Assembly: GCF_947488135.1 (NCBI RefSeq)
Contig: NZ_CANKYW010000013.1
Coordinates: 1-43,621, forward strand
DNA from: an uncultured Marivita sp.
Lineage (GTDB): Bacteria; Pseudomonadota; Alphaproteobacteria; Rhodobacterales; Rhodobacteraceae
Direction: 5' to 3'
Length of the DNA: 43,621 nucleotides
Positions within the stretch are counted from its first letter, which is position 1. Each line of letters begins with the position of its first letter. A program made the translations under genes and the position numbers. This document shows positions 7,657 through 14,768 of the stretch, one piece after another. Below the pieces are notes generated by a model. That model did not search any database. It saw only the letters and a program-made list of their open reading frames with translations, and was not told where the DNA came from.

Positions 7657-8750
7657 CCGAACACTCCCCAGATGCGCCCGTCTTCCCCGAGAGCCGTCTG
7701 CGCCGCGCGTTGCAAGAACGCATCCCGCGCGGCCTGCCGCAGATAGACCGCCAGATCGCGGGCCATGCGTCCGGTCTCGGAACCGGCCTCGAAATGCCGC
7801 AGGCCGATGCTCTGCTCGACGGCCCGGATGGCATCGAGCCCGACCTCCTCGGTAAAGAGCCGGGCCGCGATGGAGGTGGTAACGATGTGGTCCGGCGCGA
7901 TGTGGCGATCGGCAGCGGCTCCGGCGGCGCGCTCGGTCAGGGCCATGCCGGCCCAGACGCGCATCAGCGCATCCATCAGACGGCTCTTCTGGGCTTCCGC
8001 CGCCATGCGGCCTGCGGCGCGAAGCTCTGTCGCGGCCACGTCCAGCAGGCCGACGGTGGCGCCGGCCTGCAAGGCCGCGATCCGCCAAACACCGCCGACG
8101 AAATGCGGCTCCTTCAGGTAATCGCCGGGGTCGCCGATCCATTCGATCCTGTCGACCGGCAGGTCGGTGAAATCAAAGCTGCCCGAGGCAGTCGCCCGCA
8201 TCCCCTGCATGTCCCATGCGGACGGGTCCGCGGGGGCGCCGTCCGTCACATCGACCAGCGCCAGCCGCACCTCGGGACCGGAATTCACAGTGACCAGCGC
8301 ATGGGTCACGGTGCCCAGCCCCGAGGCATAGCACTTGCCGCCCTGCAAATGCTGCCCCGTGGCATCCAGCGTCACCGGCGCCGCGCCATCGGCCCCCCAG
8401 ACGCCCAGCAGGGCACCCTCGGCGATCTGGCGATCGACCTGCGCCTCTTGCACCTTCGTTCCATAAAGGCGGACCAGGTGCAGCGCGTTGACATGCCCTT
8501 CGAACAGCCTCCCGACGCCGAGGTTCGCAGCGCCCACCTGCATCAGCACCCGGGCGGTGCGGGCGGGATCGGTCGCGCCGTCATCGGTCAGAAGGTCCGC
8601 CTGTCGCAGCAGATCGATGGAGCGGCCGATCGGGCGCGCGCCACGCTCCTCTTCTGCGGCGGCAGCCCGCAGGGCCTCCGCGACATCGGACGGCACCGGC
8701 CCGGCGGTGGTCGAAGGCGGCAACTCGGCAAGGGGTCTGGAAGCTGTCAT
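7653..8750 (-). CDS. Acyl-CoA dehydrogenase-like flavoprotein in glycan operon
   Basis: A 365-residue protein with acyl-CoA dehydrogenase organisation: an all-alpha N-terminal half (DLLRQADLLTDDGATDPARTARVLMQVGAANLGVGRLFEGHVNAL), a beta middle domain (about residues 115-200) and a C-terminal helical domain (GLLDVAATELRAAGRM ... SIGLRHFEAGSETGRMARDL). It is slightly shorter than catabolic ACADs (about 380). I could not place the catalytic base with confidence. It is embedded between a glycosyltransferase and a deacetylase by 4-base overlaps, so a role in modifying an acyl or other group on a glycan precursor is more likely than beta-oxidation (inference). Confidence 0.8.
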   Translation of the reverse strand: MTASRPLAELPPSTTAGPVPSDVAEALRAAAAEEERGARPIGRSIDLLRQADLLTDDGATDPARTARVLMQVGAANLGVGRLFEGHVNALHLVRLYGTKVQEAQVDRQIAEGALLGVWGADGAAPVTLDATGQHLQGGKCYASGLGTVTHALVTVNSGPEVRLALVDVTDGAPADPSAWDMQGMRATASGSFDFTDLPVDRIEWIGDPGDYLKEPHFVGGVWRIAALQAGATVGLLDVAATELRAAGRMAAEAQKSRLMDALMRVWAGMALTERAAGAAADRHIAPDHIVTTSIAARLFTEEVGLDAIRAVEQSIGLRHFEAGSETGRMARDLAVYLRQAARDAFLQRAAQTALGEDGRIWGVFG

Positions 8751-9802
8751 GTGCTCTTTACCATCTCCATCTCAGGATGCCTTGCAGCGGCGTGTTCCAG
8801 CAGCTGCACCCAGTCCCCGGTGACCCGGCCCAGCCGGAAGGCGGGATTGGCGGTGACCTGAGGCGGCGCACGCCGCCACGCCTGAATGCGCCCAAGGATC
8901 TGCGCCGGGTCATGACCATCCACGCGCTGCGTGGCATCCGCCACGATTTCCGCATTGGCACCCAGCCCATCATGCACCAGCACCGGCGTGCCGACCGCAT
9001 TGGCCTCGGCCAGCACCAGGCCGAAGGTCTCGGCAAATGTCGTCTGGGGATAGAACAGGCAGAGCGCACAGCGCATCTGCCGGATGAGCGCCCCATGGGA
9101 CAGGGATCCCAGAAAAACCACGCCCTCGGGCACCGGCCCGGTATCCCAGCGCAGATAGCCCGGATCGGCCACGGCAAGGGTCAGCTTCGGAAGGTCACGG
9201 CGCAGGGCGGCGAATTGTTCGAACACCTCGGCCAACCCCTTGTGGGGCGAACTGGCAAAGAGCAGCCGGTCGGGATCGCGGGGCGTGGCGTCGGGGTGCA
9301 GATCGTCATCGAGCGGATTGTAGATCACCCGGATGGGCGGCACATCCTCCGCCCCGAGGAACCCGGCAAGCGCACGCGCGTGCGTGTTCGATACACAGAT
9401 GACGGTGATGTCGGCAGCCTTCAGCGCCACGCCCATTCTGCGGTTGTGACGGCCGGGATAAACGTGCAGCCAGAGGAAGATCGGCATGTCGGGGTGCTGC
9501 TTGCGCAGCTTGATCGCCACCTTCCAGCGGTTGATGACGATCAGGGCGGCGGGGTTTTGCGCGTCATCGAGGTCTTGCAGGGGCCGCAACTTCCCCGCGT
9601 CGGACAGCTGCCGGTGGCCGCGACCCTGCTGATACTGCGTGATCTCGAAACGGGAGCCGAGTGCTGCGGCCACCCGCAGCACCGTCGCTTCGGTGCCGCC
9701 AAGACCGCCGGTCCTGAGGTCGGGCAGGTCGTAACCCGCGGCAGAGCACGGATCGACGATCGCCACGGGTGCGCGCGCTGCCTCTTGGCGAAACGCCTTC
9801 AT
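8747..9802 (-). CDS. Glycosyltransferase family 4 (GT-B fold)
   Basis: A 351-residue protein. The N-terminal Gly-rich loop (LRTGGLGGTEATVLRVAAAL, about residues 29-48) and the C-terminal E-x7-E region (AETFGLVLAEANAVGTPVLVH) are the acceptor and donor-nucleotide signatures of retaining GT4 enzymes. The recurring phrase VIYNPLDDDLHPDATPRDPDRLLFASSPHKGL is also typical. There is no signal peptide or membrane helix, so it is a cytosolic enzyme. I chose the ATG that overlaps the upstream stop (ATGA); the open frame continues upstream without homology. Sugar specificity cannot be read from sequence. Confidence 0.88.
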   Translation of the reverse strand: MKAFRQEAARAPVAIVDPCSAAGYDLPDLRTGGLGGTEATVLRVAAALGSRFEITQYQQGRGHRQLSDAGKLRPLQDLDDAQNPAALIVINRWKVAIKLRKQHPDMPIFLWLHVYPGRHNRRMGVALKAADITVICVSNTHARALAGFLGAEDVPPIRVIYNPLDDDLHPDATPRDPDRLLFASSPHKGLAEVFEQFAALRRDLPKLTLAVADPGYLRWDTGPVPEGVVFLGSLSHGALIRQMRCALCLFYPQTTFAETFGLVLAEANAVGTPVLVHDGLGANAEIVADATQRVDGHDPAQILGRIQAWRRAPPQVTANPAFRLGRVTGDWVQLLEHAAARHPEMEMVKST

Positions 9803-10767
9803 TGCGCGGCCATCCCTGTTTCCGGGGCAGAGGCGAAGATGTGCCCGACCCGGGCCGACGTGGCGGACGTGGCGGGCATGTCGCGCCGTGCCAGAAAGTC
9901 GGGCCGGCTGACATGGCTGACGCCGAGGGTCGGGATATCCACCGGCACGGAGGCGACCCTGCCGTTCTGCCGCCACTCCTCGACCTTGGCCCAAACCAGC
10001 TGCCGGTCCGCCTTGCGCCGGGTGCTGTCGTAATCCGAGACTGCGGATTGCGTCAGGCTGTCGGGGGTCTCGATCTTGGTCAGCAGCAGTTCCGGCACGA
10101 TCCAGATGATCTCGCCGTTCAGGATCAGCCGGTTGCGGAATTCGCGGTCCTCCTCGATGCAATCCTCGAACCCGCCGAGACGGCGGAACACATCCGCGCG
10201 GAACAGGCCGGAGTTGATGTGCGTCCATTCTCCCGGCACCTGCGCGCCCATCTGAAGGTTCGGAAAGACGTCATCGAGCAGGGACAGGTCGCGCCTGATC
10301 TCGACGCGCCGCCCGTCCGGCAGGATCAACTCATGGTGGGTCAACGCCGCGCTGACCTCCAGCCGCTGACCCGCCTTCTTATTCGCTAATTTCCAGTTCA
10401 GACATTCATCGGCACCGATGTTCTGCGCGGTCAGCACGCGGACCTGGTGCAGGACCTTATCGCGATGCGGGATGTCGTCGGAATCGTGAAAGGTGACGGC
10501 GTCGCCCCCGGTCAGCAAAAGGCCTGCATTCTTGGCATTGGCGGTGCCGAGGTTCTGCGACAGCCGGATATAGTTGAAACGCGGATCGGCCAGGAAGCAC
10601 CGCACCGCGTCTTCGGTCGCGTCGGTGCTGGCGTCGTCGATCACCGTGACGCGGATGTTCCACCAGCTTTGTTCGAGTGCCGCGCGGATGGCCCCGACGA
10701 TCAAATGAGCGCGGTTCCAGGTCGGGATGACGATATCGACCAGGGGGGCCAGCGGATCGGATGTCAT
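9799..10767 (-). CDS. Family 2 glycosyltransferase
   Basis: A 322-residue GT-A enzyme. PLVDIVIPTWNRAHLIVGAI opens the domain, VTVIDDASTDATEDAV follows, and the metal-binding motif is TFHDSDD. EDREFRNRL is a plausible catalytic-base region further on. It has no membrane helix. The start at 10767 gives the ATGA overlap with the upstream membrane glycosyltransferase; the open frame extending upstream is antisense or other-frame noise from high GC. It is the second gene in the glycan unit. Confidence 0.88.
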   Translation of the reverse strand: MTSDPLAPLVDIVIPTWNRAHLIVGAIRAALEQSWWNIRVTVIDDASTDATEDAVRCFLADPRFNYIRLSQNLGTANAKNAGLLLTGGDAVTFHDSDDIPHRDKVLHQVRVLTAQNIGADECLNWKLANKKAGQRLEVSAALTHHELILPDGRRVEIRRDLSLLDDVFPNLQMGAQVPGEWTHINSGLFRADVFRRLGGFEDCIEEDREFRNRLILNGEIIWIVPELLLTKIETPDSLTQSAVSDYDSTRRKADRQLVWAKVEEWRQNGRVASVPVDIPTLGVSHVSRPDFLARRDMPATSATSARVGHIFASAPETGMAAQ

Positions 10768-12251
10768 GCGGAAACCTCCTTCACAGGTGAGGCGATGGTG
10801 GCACGATAGGCGCGCAGGCTCCTGTCGGTCAGCAGCGCGGCGGGCAACGGCAGCAGGAGCGCCAGCAGCGCGGCGCGGATCAGCGGCTCCGCAGGGTGCC
10901 CGCCGAGCAGCAGCAGGAGCGCGGTGAGGAAAACCATGAGGTGACAGATGGACAGGGAACCGGCGCCCTTGCCGCCCGATTTGTCGGTGACCACGAATTT
11001 CAGGCGGCAGCCCGTGAGCGCATCGAAGGTCGCCTTGGCCGATTGCGGCGCTAGCGCGATGCGACAGGCCAGCGCGTGCAGGATGACCGGAAGGGCCTGC
11101 CCGTCGCGCAACCCGCGCGCGACGACGCGTGAAACGATGTCGCAAAGCGCGAGCAGGATGGCCACCGCAGCCAGCGCGGCGGCGACCGTATGCCCCTGCC
11201 CGGTCAGCAGCCAGACCGTCAGCAGCGCGAAAGGCACGAGGGCGAGGCTGAACCATGCGGTCAGTTGCGTGAGGATCACCAGCCGCTTGTGCAGGTCGAA
11301 ATCGCCCGCGGGGGTGAGGATCGTCCGCCCATGCCGCAGCAGGGTCTGGACGTTGCCGCTGCACCAGCGATACCGCTGCCTTTCGAGATCGCGCAGGGAC
11401 AGCGGCAGCAGGCCCTTGCCCACGACCCGGTTGATGAACCGGCCCGCGAAGCCCGCGTGGCAAAGCCGCACGCCCAGGTCCGCATCCTCGGTCGTGGTGG
11501 CGCCCGACCACCCGCCAACGGAAACCAGCGCAGTCTTCGAAATCACGCAGAGCGTGCCGGTCAACAGCACCGCCTCGGCCTCATCGGCGGCGGCGGCATT
11601 GGTGCGGAAATATTCCTCAAGCTCGGCATCCACGCCCGGTGCGGTGGTCGTCGTGGCGACATAGGATTGCGGAAACTGCACGTAATCCGCCCCGGTCCGG
11701 TGCAGCGCCTCCGCCGCGCGGCGCAGGAAATCGCGGCCGACCACGTAATCCGCATCGACGGTGACCACATGGGTCGCATCGTCGCGCGTATGCGCCAGCG
11801 CGATGTTGAGCGCGCCGGCCTTGGCACCCTTGACACCCGTCCGGTGCAGGAAGGCGATCCGGCCCGGATGCGCGGCGCAAAACCTCTCCACCGGCTTCCA
11901 CAGCGCGGGATCGGCGGTGTTGTTGTCCATCACGACGATCTCGTAGTCATCCGACGGCCAATCCTGATCCAGCAGGGCCCGCAGGGTGCGGATCACCAGC
12001 CGGGGCGGTTCCGCATGGGTCGCGACATGGATTGAAAAACGCGGGCTGGCGAAGTCCTGCCGACCCGTCGCCAGCCGGGCGGGCAGACAGGCAACAAATG
12101 GCCGAAGGCCCATCAAACCGATCTGAACCACGATGATGACCGCACAAAGGAACAGACCGACCGCCGGGAGGACGGCAGACAGAATCAGTATTCCCCAGAT
12201 GATGACAGCCCGCAGTTCCACATTCGCCCCCGAGCGATAGTTAAGTAGCAA
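10764..12251 (-). CDS. Membrane processive-type GT2 (BcsA/NodC-like)
   Basis: A 495-residue protein with two N-terminal membrane helices (about 12-50), a GT2 catalytic domain and at least four C-terminal helices (about 330-480). It has the full D, D, D, QxxRW set: IVVMDNNTADP, VVTVDADYVVG, TTTEDADLGVRLCHAG and QRYRW. This is the layout of cellulose, chitin (NodC) and hyaluronan synthases, which build and often extrude a beta-linked polymer from UDP-sugars. It is somewhat short for a BcsA, and no PilZ domain is seen. It is the first gene of the unit; the ATG at 12251 lies about 50 bases after a possible EcfG-type promoter. Product unknown. Confidence 0.88.
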   Translation of the reverse strand: MLLNYRSGANVELRAVIIWGILILSAVLPAVGLFLCAVIIVVQIGLMGLRPFVACLPARLATGRQDFASPRFSIHVATHAEPPRLVIRTLRALLDQDWPSDDYEIVVMDNNTADPALWKPVERFCAAHPGRIAFLHRTGVKGAKAGALNIALAHTRDDATHVVTVDADYVVGRDFLRRAAEALHRTGADYVQFPQSYVATTTTAPGVDAELEEYFRTNAAAADEAEAVLLTGTLCVISKTALVSVGGWSGATTTEDADLGVRLCHAGFAGRFINRVVGKGLLPLSLRDLERQRYRWCSGNVQTLLRHGRTILTPAGDFDLHKRLVILTQLTAWFSLALVPFALLTVWLLTGQGHTVAAALAAVAILLALCDIVSRVVARGLRDGQALPVILHALACRIALAPQSAKATFDALTGCRLKFVVTDKSGGKGAGSLSICHLMVFLTALLLLLGGHPAEPLIRAALLALLLPLPAALLTDRSLRAYRATIASPVKEVSA

Positions 12252-12301
12252 TAAAATTTATCGATCAGTAGCTTGTCAGATTTCGACGCTACCGACGGTC
12301 C

Positions 12302-12327
12302 AACAAATTTCGTTGCTCGTTGGTTCC
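12302..12327 (-). promoter_or_regulatory. Possible EcfG-type promoter of the glycan operon
   Basis: The minus strand reads GGAAC, 17 bases, then TGTT, with the -10 about 50 bases before the first gene of the glycan unit. The -35 is perfect; the -10 has TGTT where CGTT is usual. It lies in the only non-coding gap (12252-12420) upstream of the operon. Low to moderate support. Confidence 0.35.
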
Positions 12328-12420
12328 CACTTCGGATGATTCATCGCCGACGCGGGTGTGCCAAAGATGCGCGACACCGCCAAACCATGCTTTCAACTGG
12401 ATTGAATTCCGCCGCGGCGG

Positions 12421-13158
12421 TCAGTCTTGCGGAAACCAAGAGGTATCCATGTCGGCATAGCGATCATGGAAATCCGTAAGTTCGATCATCGCATCTTCCC
12501 GAAGGATCTGGAGCCGATTCTGATCGCGGTGAATATAGCCATCCTCTTCCATCCGGATGAAGGTCTTGCTGATGTAGACATTGGTCAGGCCGAGGTAATC
12601 AGCGATCTGGCTCTGCGTCATCGGCAGGCGGATCGTGTCGGTTATGCCCGGATTGGTGATCCGGAGACGGGATATGAGATCCAGCAACATGTAGCTGACC
12701 CGTTCCTGCGCACTCATCCGGCCCATTGCGCGGAGAACATCGATCAAAACAACCTGGTCGCGAAGTGCTATCGATAGCAAAAGTGCTGAAAGCTTCGGAG
12801 ACTCGCGCAGGATCTCGTCCAGCGACGATTTCGGAAACGGGCAGAGGCATACGTCCTCGACCGTGCGCAAGGTCGTCGTCGCATGTTTCAGGGCGACATC
12901 CGGAAAGCCGATGATGTCGCCCGGGTGATGGATCTTGACGATCTGGCGGCGGCCATCGGGCAGATCGGTATAGCTGAAGGCCCAGCCGTGTTTCACGACA
13001 TAGAGGTCCTTGTTCTCGTCACCGCCCTGATACACCTCGTGTCCGGCATCGAATGTGCGCTCTGCCTTTTCAAGGGTAGCCAGCCTTACGCAATCCGCCT
13101 CGGACAGAGAGACGTAATGAGACAGCTTGGTGACGAGGCAACTGGATGTACTGGACAT
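12421..13158 (-). CDS. Crp/Fnr family transcriptional regulator
   Basis: A 245-residue regulator: cyclic-nucleotide-binding-like beta-roll (residues about 20-140, including YQGGDENKDLYVVKHGWAF and HHPGDIIGFPDVAL), a dimerisation helix, and a C-terminal winged helix-turn-helix with recognition region MTQSQIADYLGLTNVYISKTF. The N-terminal Cys spacing of oxygen-sensing Fnr proteins is absent, so it is not an iron-sulfur Fnr; the effector is unknown. It lies 10 bases downstream of the mgtC-like gene on the same strand and upstream of the glycan operon, so it could regulate either (inference). Confidence 0.88.
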   Translation of the reverse strand: MSSTSSCLVTKLSHYVSLSEADCVRLATLEKAERTFDAGHEVYQGGDENKDLYVVKHGWAFSYTDLPDGRRQIVKIHHPGDIIGFPDVALKHATTTLRTVEDVCLCPFPKSSLDEILRESPKLSALLLSIALRDQVVLIDVLRAMGRMSAQERVSYMLLDLISRLRITNPGITDTIRLPMTQSQIADYLGLTNVYISKTFIRMEEDGYIHRDQNRLQILREDAMIELTDFHDRYADMDTSWFPQD

Positions 13159-13168
13159 GACGGCCCCC

Positions 13169-13633
13169 TTATTTGTTTCCCCGGATATGAAGCCAGTCGA
13201 AGATGTTGAGGACGATAAAGATCAGCACCGAGATGAACGCCGCCTCCTTCAGGTAACCTAGCCCGCAGGCGATGCCAATCGACCCCACCGCCCAGATGGC
13301 GGCGCCGCTGCGCACCCCTTTCAACCGCCCGTTGTCGCGCGGCGACATGATCGCCCCAGCGCCGAGAAAGCCGATGCCGCCGACGATGCCTTGAATCAGA
13401 CGGGTCGGGTCGATCGTTATGGCCTCGTCTTCGGCAACGCCGCTCAGGGCAAAATTAAGGGTGACTGCCATCAAGGCGGCAGAGCCAATGGCGACCAGGA
13501 CGTAAACTCCGGCACCCAGCGGCTTGCCCTTGATCTCGCGGTCGAGCCCGACGACAAGACCACACCCTCCAGAAAAAAGGACGCGCAGGATGAATTCGCT
13601 GAACTCGACCATTGGCGACAGATCTCCTTTCAC
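13169..13633 (-). CDS. MgtC/SapB family membrane protein
   Basis: A 154-residue protein with about five membrane helices and the MgtC-family signatures: GLVVGLDREIKGKPLGAGVYVLVAIGSAAL near the N-terminus and the GIVGGIGFLGAGAIM segment. Salmonella MgtC inhibits the F-type ATPase and helps growth in low magnesium; this short form lacks the C-terminal ACT-like domain. It shares an operon with the Crp/Fnr gene 10 bases downstream and is divergent from the DUF421 gene. No magnesium riboswitch was recognised upstream. Confidence 0.88.
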   Translation of the reverse strand: MKGDLSPMVEFSEFILRVLFSGGCGLVVGLDREIKGKPLGAGVYVLVAIGSAALMAVTLNFALSGVAEDEAITIDPTRLIQGIVGGIGFLGAGAIMSPRDNGRLKGVRSGAAIWAVGSIGIACGLGYLKEAAFISVLIFIVLNIFDWLHIRGNK

Positions 13634-13782
13634 AGTTTTCTAAACCGGAGGGGTTTCTTTAGCGTTACCGGGATGATTTCAGTTTAATCTGCATTGAATT
13701 GGGCCGGCGGTCGCAGGGTTACAACTCCGTGACAGCGCAGAACGATCCCGGCACACCGACCTTGCACAACAGGAGAAGCCTG

Positions 13783-14298
13783 ATGTTCTTCGACGAACCC
13801 TTCATCGATGCCCTCGCCAAAGGTGCCCTGCTGAGCGGGATCGGCATTGCCTGGATTATATTGCTGGTCCGTATCGTCGGCCTGCGATCGTTCTCAAAGA
13901 TGACGAATTTCGATTTCGTGATGACCGTCGCCATGGGCTCGCTTCTGGCGGGGGCGTCGCAATCGCAGCAATGGACCGGGTTCGTGCAGACAGCGACGGC
14001 GATGGCCAGCCTCTTTGCCGTCCAGTATGGCGTCTCGCGGCTGCGGCGCTGGTCACCGCGGCTCGACGCGCTGGTTCAGAATACGCCGGTCCTGCTGATG
14101 AAGGACGGCGTCATCCTGCACGATGCCTTGCGCGCGACGCGTGTTGCCGAGGAAGACTTGATCGCAAAGTTGCGGGAGGCCAATGCGCTTGATTTCTCAT
14201 CCGTTCGTGCCGTGGTGCTGGAGACAACCGGCGATATCTCGGTGCTGCACGGCGATCATGTGGGCGAGGCCCTGTTCAAGGGGGTCGCCGACGCCTAG
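13783..14298 (+). CDS. DUF421 (YetF-like) membrane protein
   Basis: A 171-residue protein with three N-terminal membrane helices (residues about 12-90) and a soluble C-terminal domain (about 95-170) containing PVLLMKDGVILHDALRATRVAEEDLIAKLRE, the DUF421/YetF pattern. Bacillus YetF-family proteins have been linked to spore germination and membrane stability, but the biochemical role is unknown. I chose the ATG at 13783 because AGGAG lies 7 bases before it; 28 more in-frame codons upstream lack a ribosome site and any similarity. It is divergent from the mgtC-like gene. Confidence 0.88.
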   Translation: MFFDEPFIDALAKGALLSGIGIAWIILLVRIVGLRSFSKMTNFDFVMTVAMGSLLAGASQSQQWTGFVQTATAMASLFAVQYGVSRLRRWSPRLDALVQNTPVLLMKDGVILHDALRATRVAEEDLIAKLREANALDFSSVRAVVLETTGDISVLHGDHVGEALFKGVADA

Positions 14299-14314
14299 GA
14301 TGGAAGCCAATGAG

Positions 14315-14517
14315 CGAGCGACACTTGAAGAGCGACGCCTACTTGCGTTGAGGGTAGGGGCGCTGGCCGATCTCTTCCATCATCTTTTCGCGAAAGACCT
14401 CGGATGGCGTCTTCCATCCGAGGCATTGTCTGGGTGTTGCGTTGAGGCGGTCACAGATCATTTTCGATCCATAATCTGTCACTGCCGTGATGTCGCGCTT
14501 CCTTGGAAGCCATCTTC
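14315..14517 (-). mobile_element. IS30-family transposase 3'-end relic
   Basis: The minus-strand frame ending at 14339 encodes RRWLPRKRDITAVTDYG followed by a segment containing LNATPRQCLGWKTPSEVF and ending EEIGQRPYPQRK. The LNxTPRxCLGWKTPxEVF block is the conserved C-terminus of IS30-family DDE transposases. Only about 60 residues remain; the rest of the transposase and the other end are missing. The relic has replaced the 3' part of the C45-type hydrolase gene. The outer end (toward 14315) is estimated from where coding similarity and the neighbouring gene stop, and no inverted repeat was confirmed. Confidence 0.75.
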
Positions 14518-14768
14518 GGGCACCAGGTGGAGAGGAACCGCGCCGCCCTTTCAGAGCCGCCGGTGATCGCCACCAATCGGTCATAGGTGACCAGCAATTC
14601 CGGCATGTGGCGGCCGAGTGCGGCGCGGCAGGTCGCCGCATCGGGACCGGCATCGCCGCCGCGGGCGATGAACCAAGCCTCGTAGGACGGCCAGGAGCGG
14701 TACCACCTGGCGAGCCATTTCGCGCCAGGCAGATCCTCGCTCACCGCATCGAATGCCATCGTCGTCAT
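14518..14768 (-). pseudogene. Truncated C45-type linear amide C-N hydrolase gene
   Basis: About 83 codons remain from the start (MTTMAFDAVSEDLPGAKWLA) through LLVTYDRLVAITGGSERAARFLSTWCP. This resembles the N-terminus of C45-family autoproteolytic acyltransferases/linear amide hydrolases (PxYxxWF..., MPELxxTYxRLV, ARFLS), normally about 350-400 residues. The reading continues into the IS30 relic, so the catalytic region is gone. The ATG overlaps the stop of the esterase gene (ATGA), so the two once formed an operon. Family assignment rests on pattern memory and should be checked. Confidence 0.6.

Noticed and set aside
7551-10389. Long plus-strand open frames opposite the glycan operon
   Set aside because: They lack family similarity and ribosome sites, while the minus strand encodes recognised enzymes with ATGA overlaps.
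5286-12251. True nod genes
   Set aside because: No NodA acyltransferase or NodB-type polysaccharide deacetylase is present, and the window shows no other symbiosis genes. The resemblance is at the level of enzyme types only.
13634-13690. EcfG-type promoter before the mgtC-like gene
   Set aside because: The best match has GGTAAC in place of GGAAC, so it was not called.
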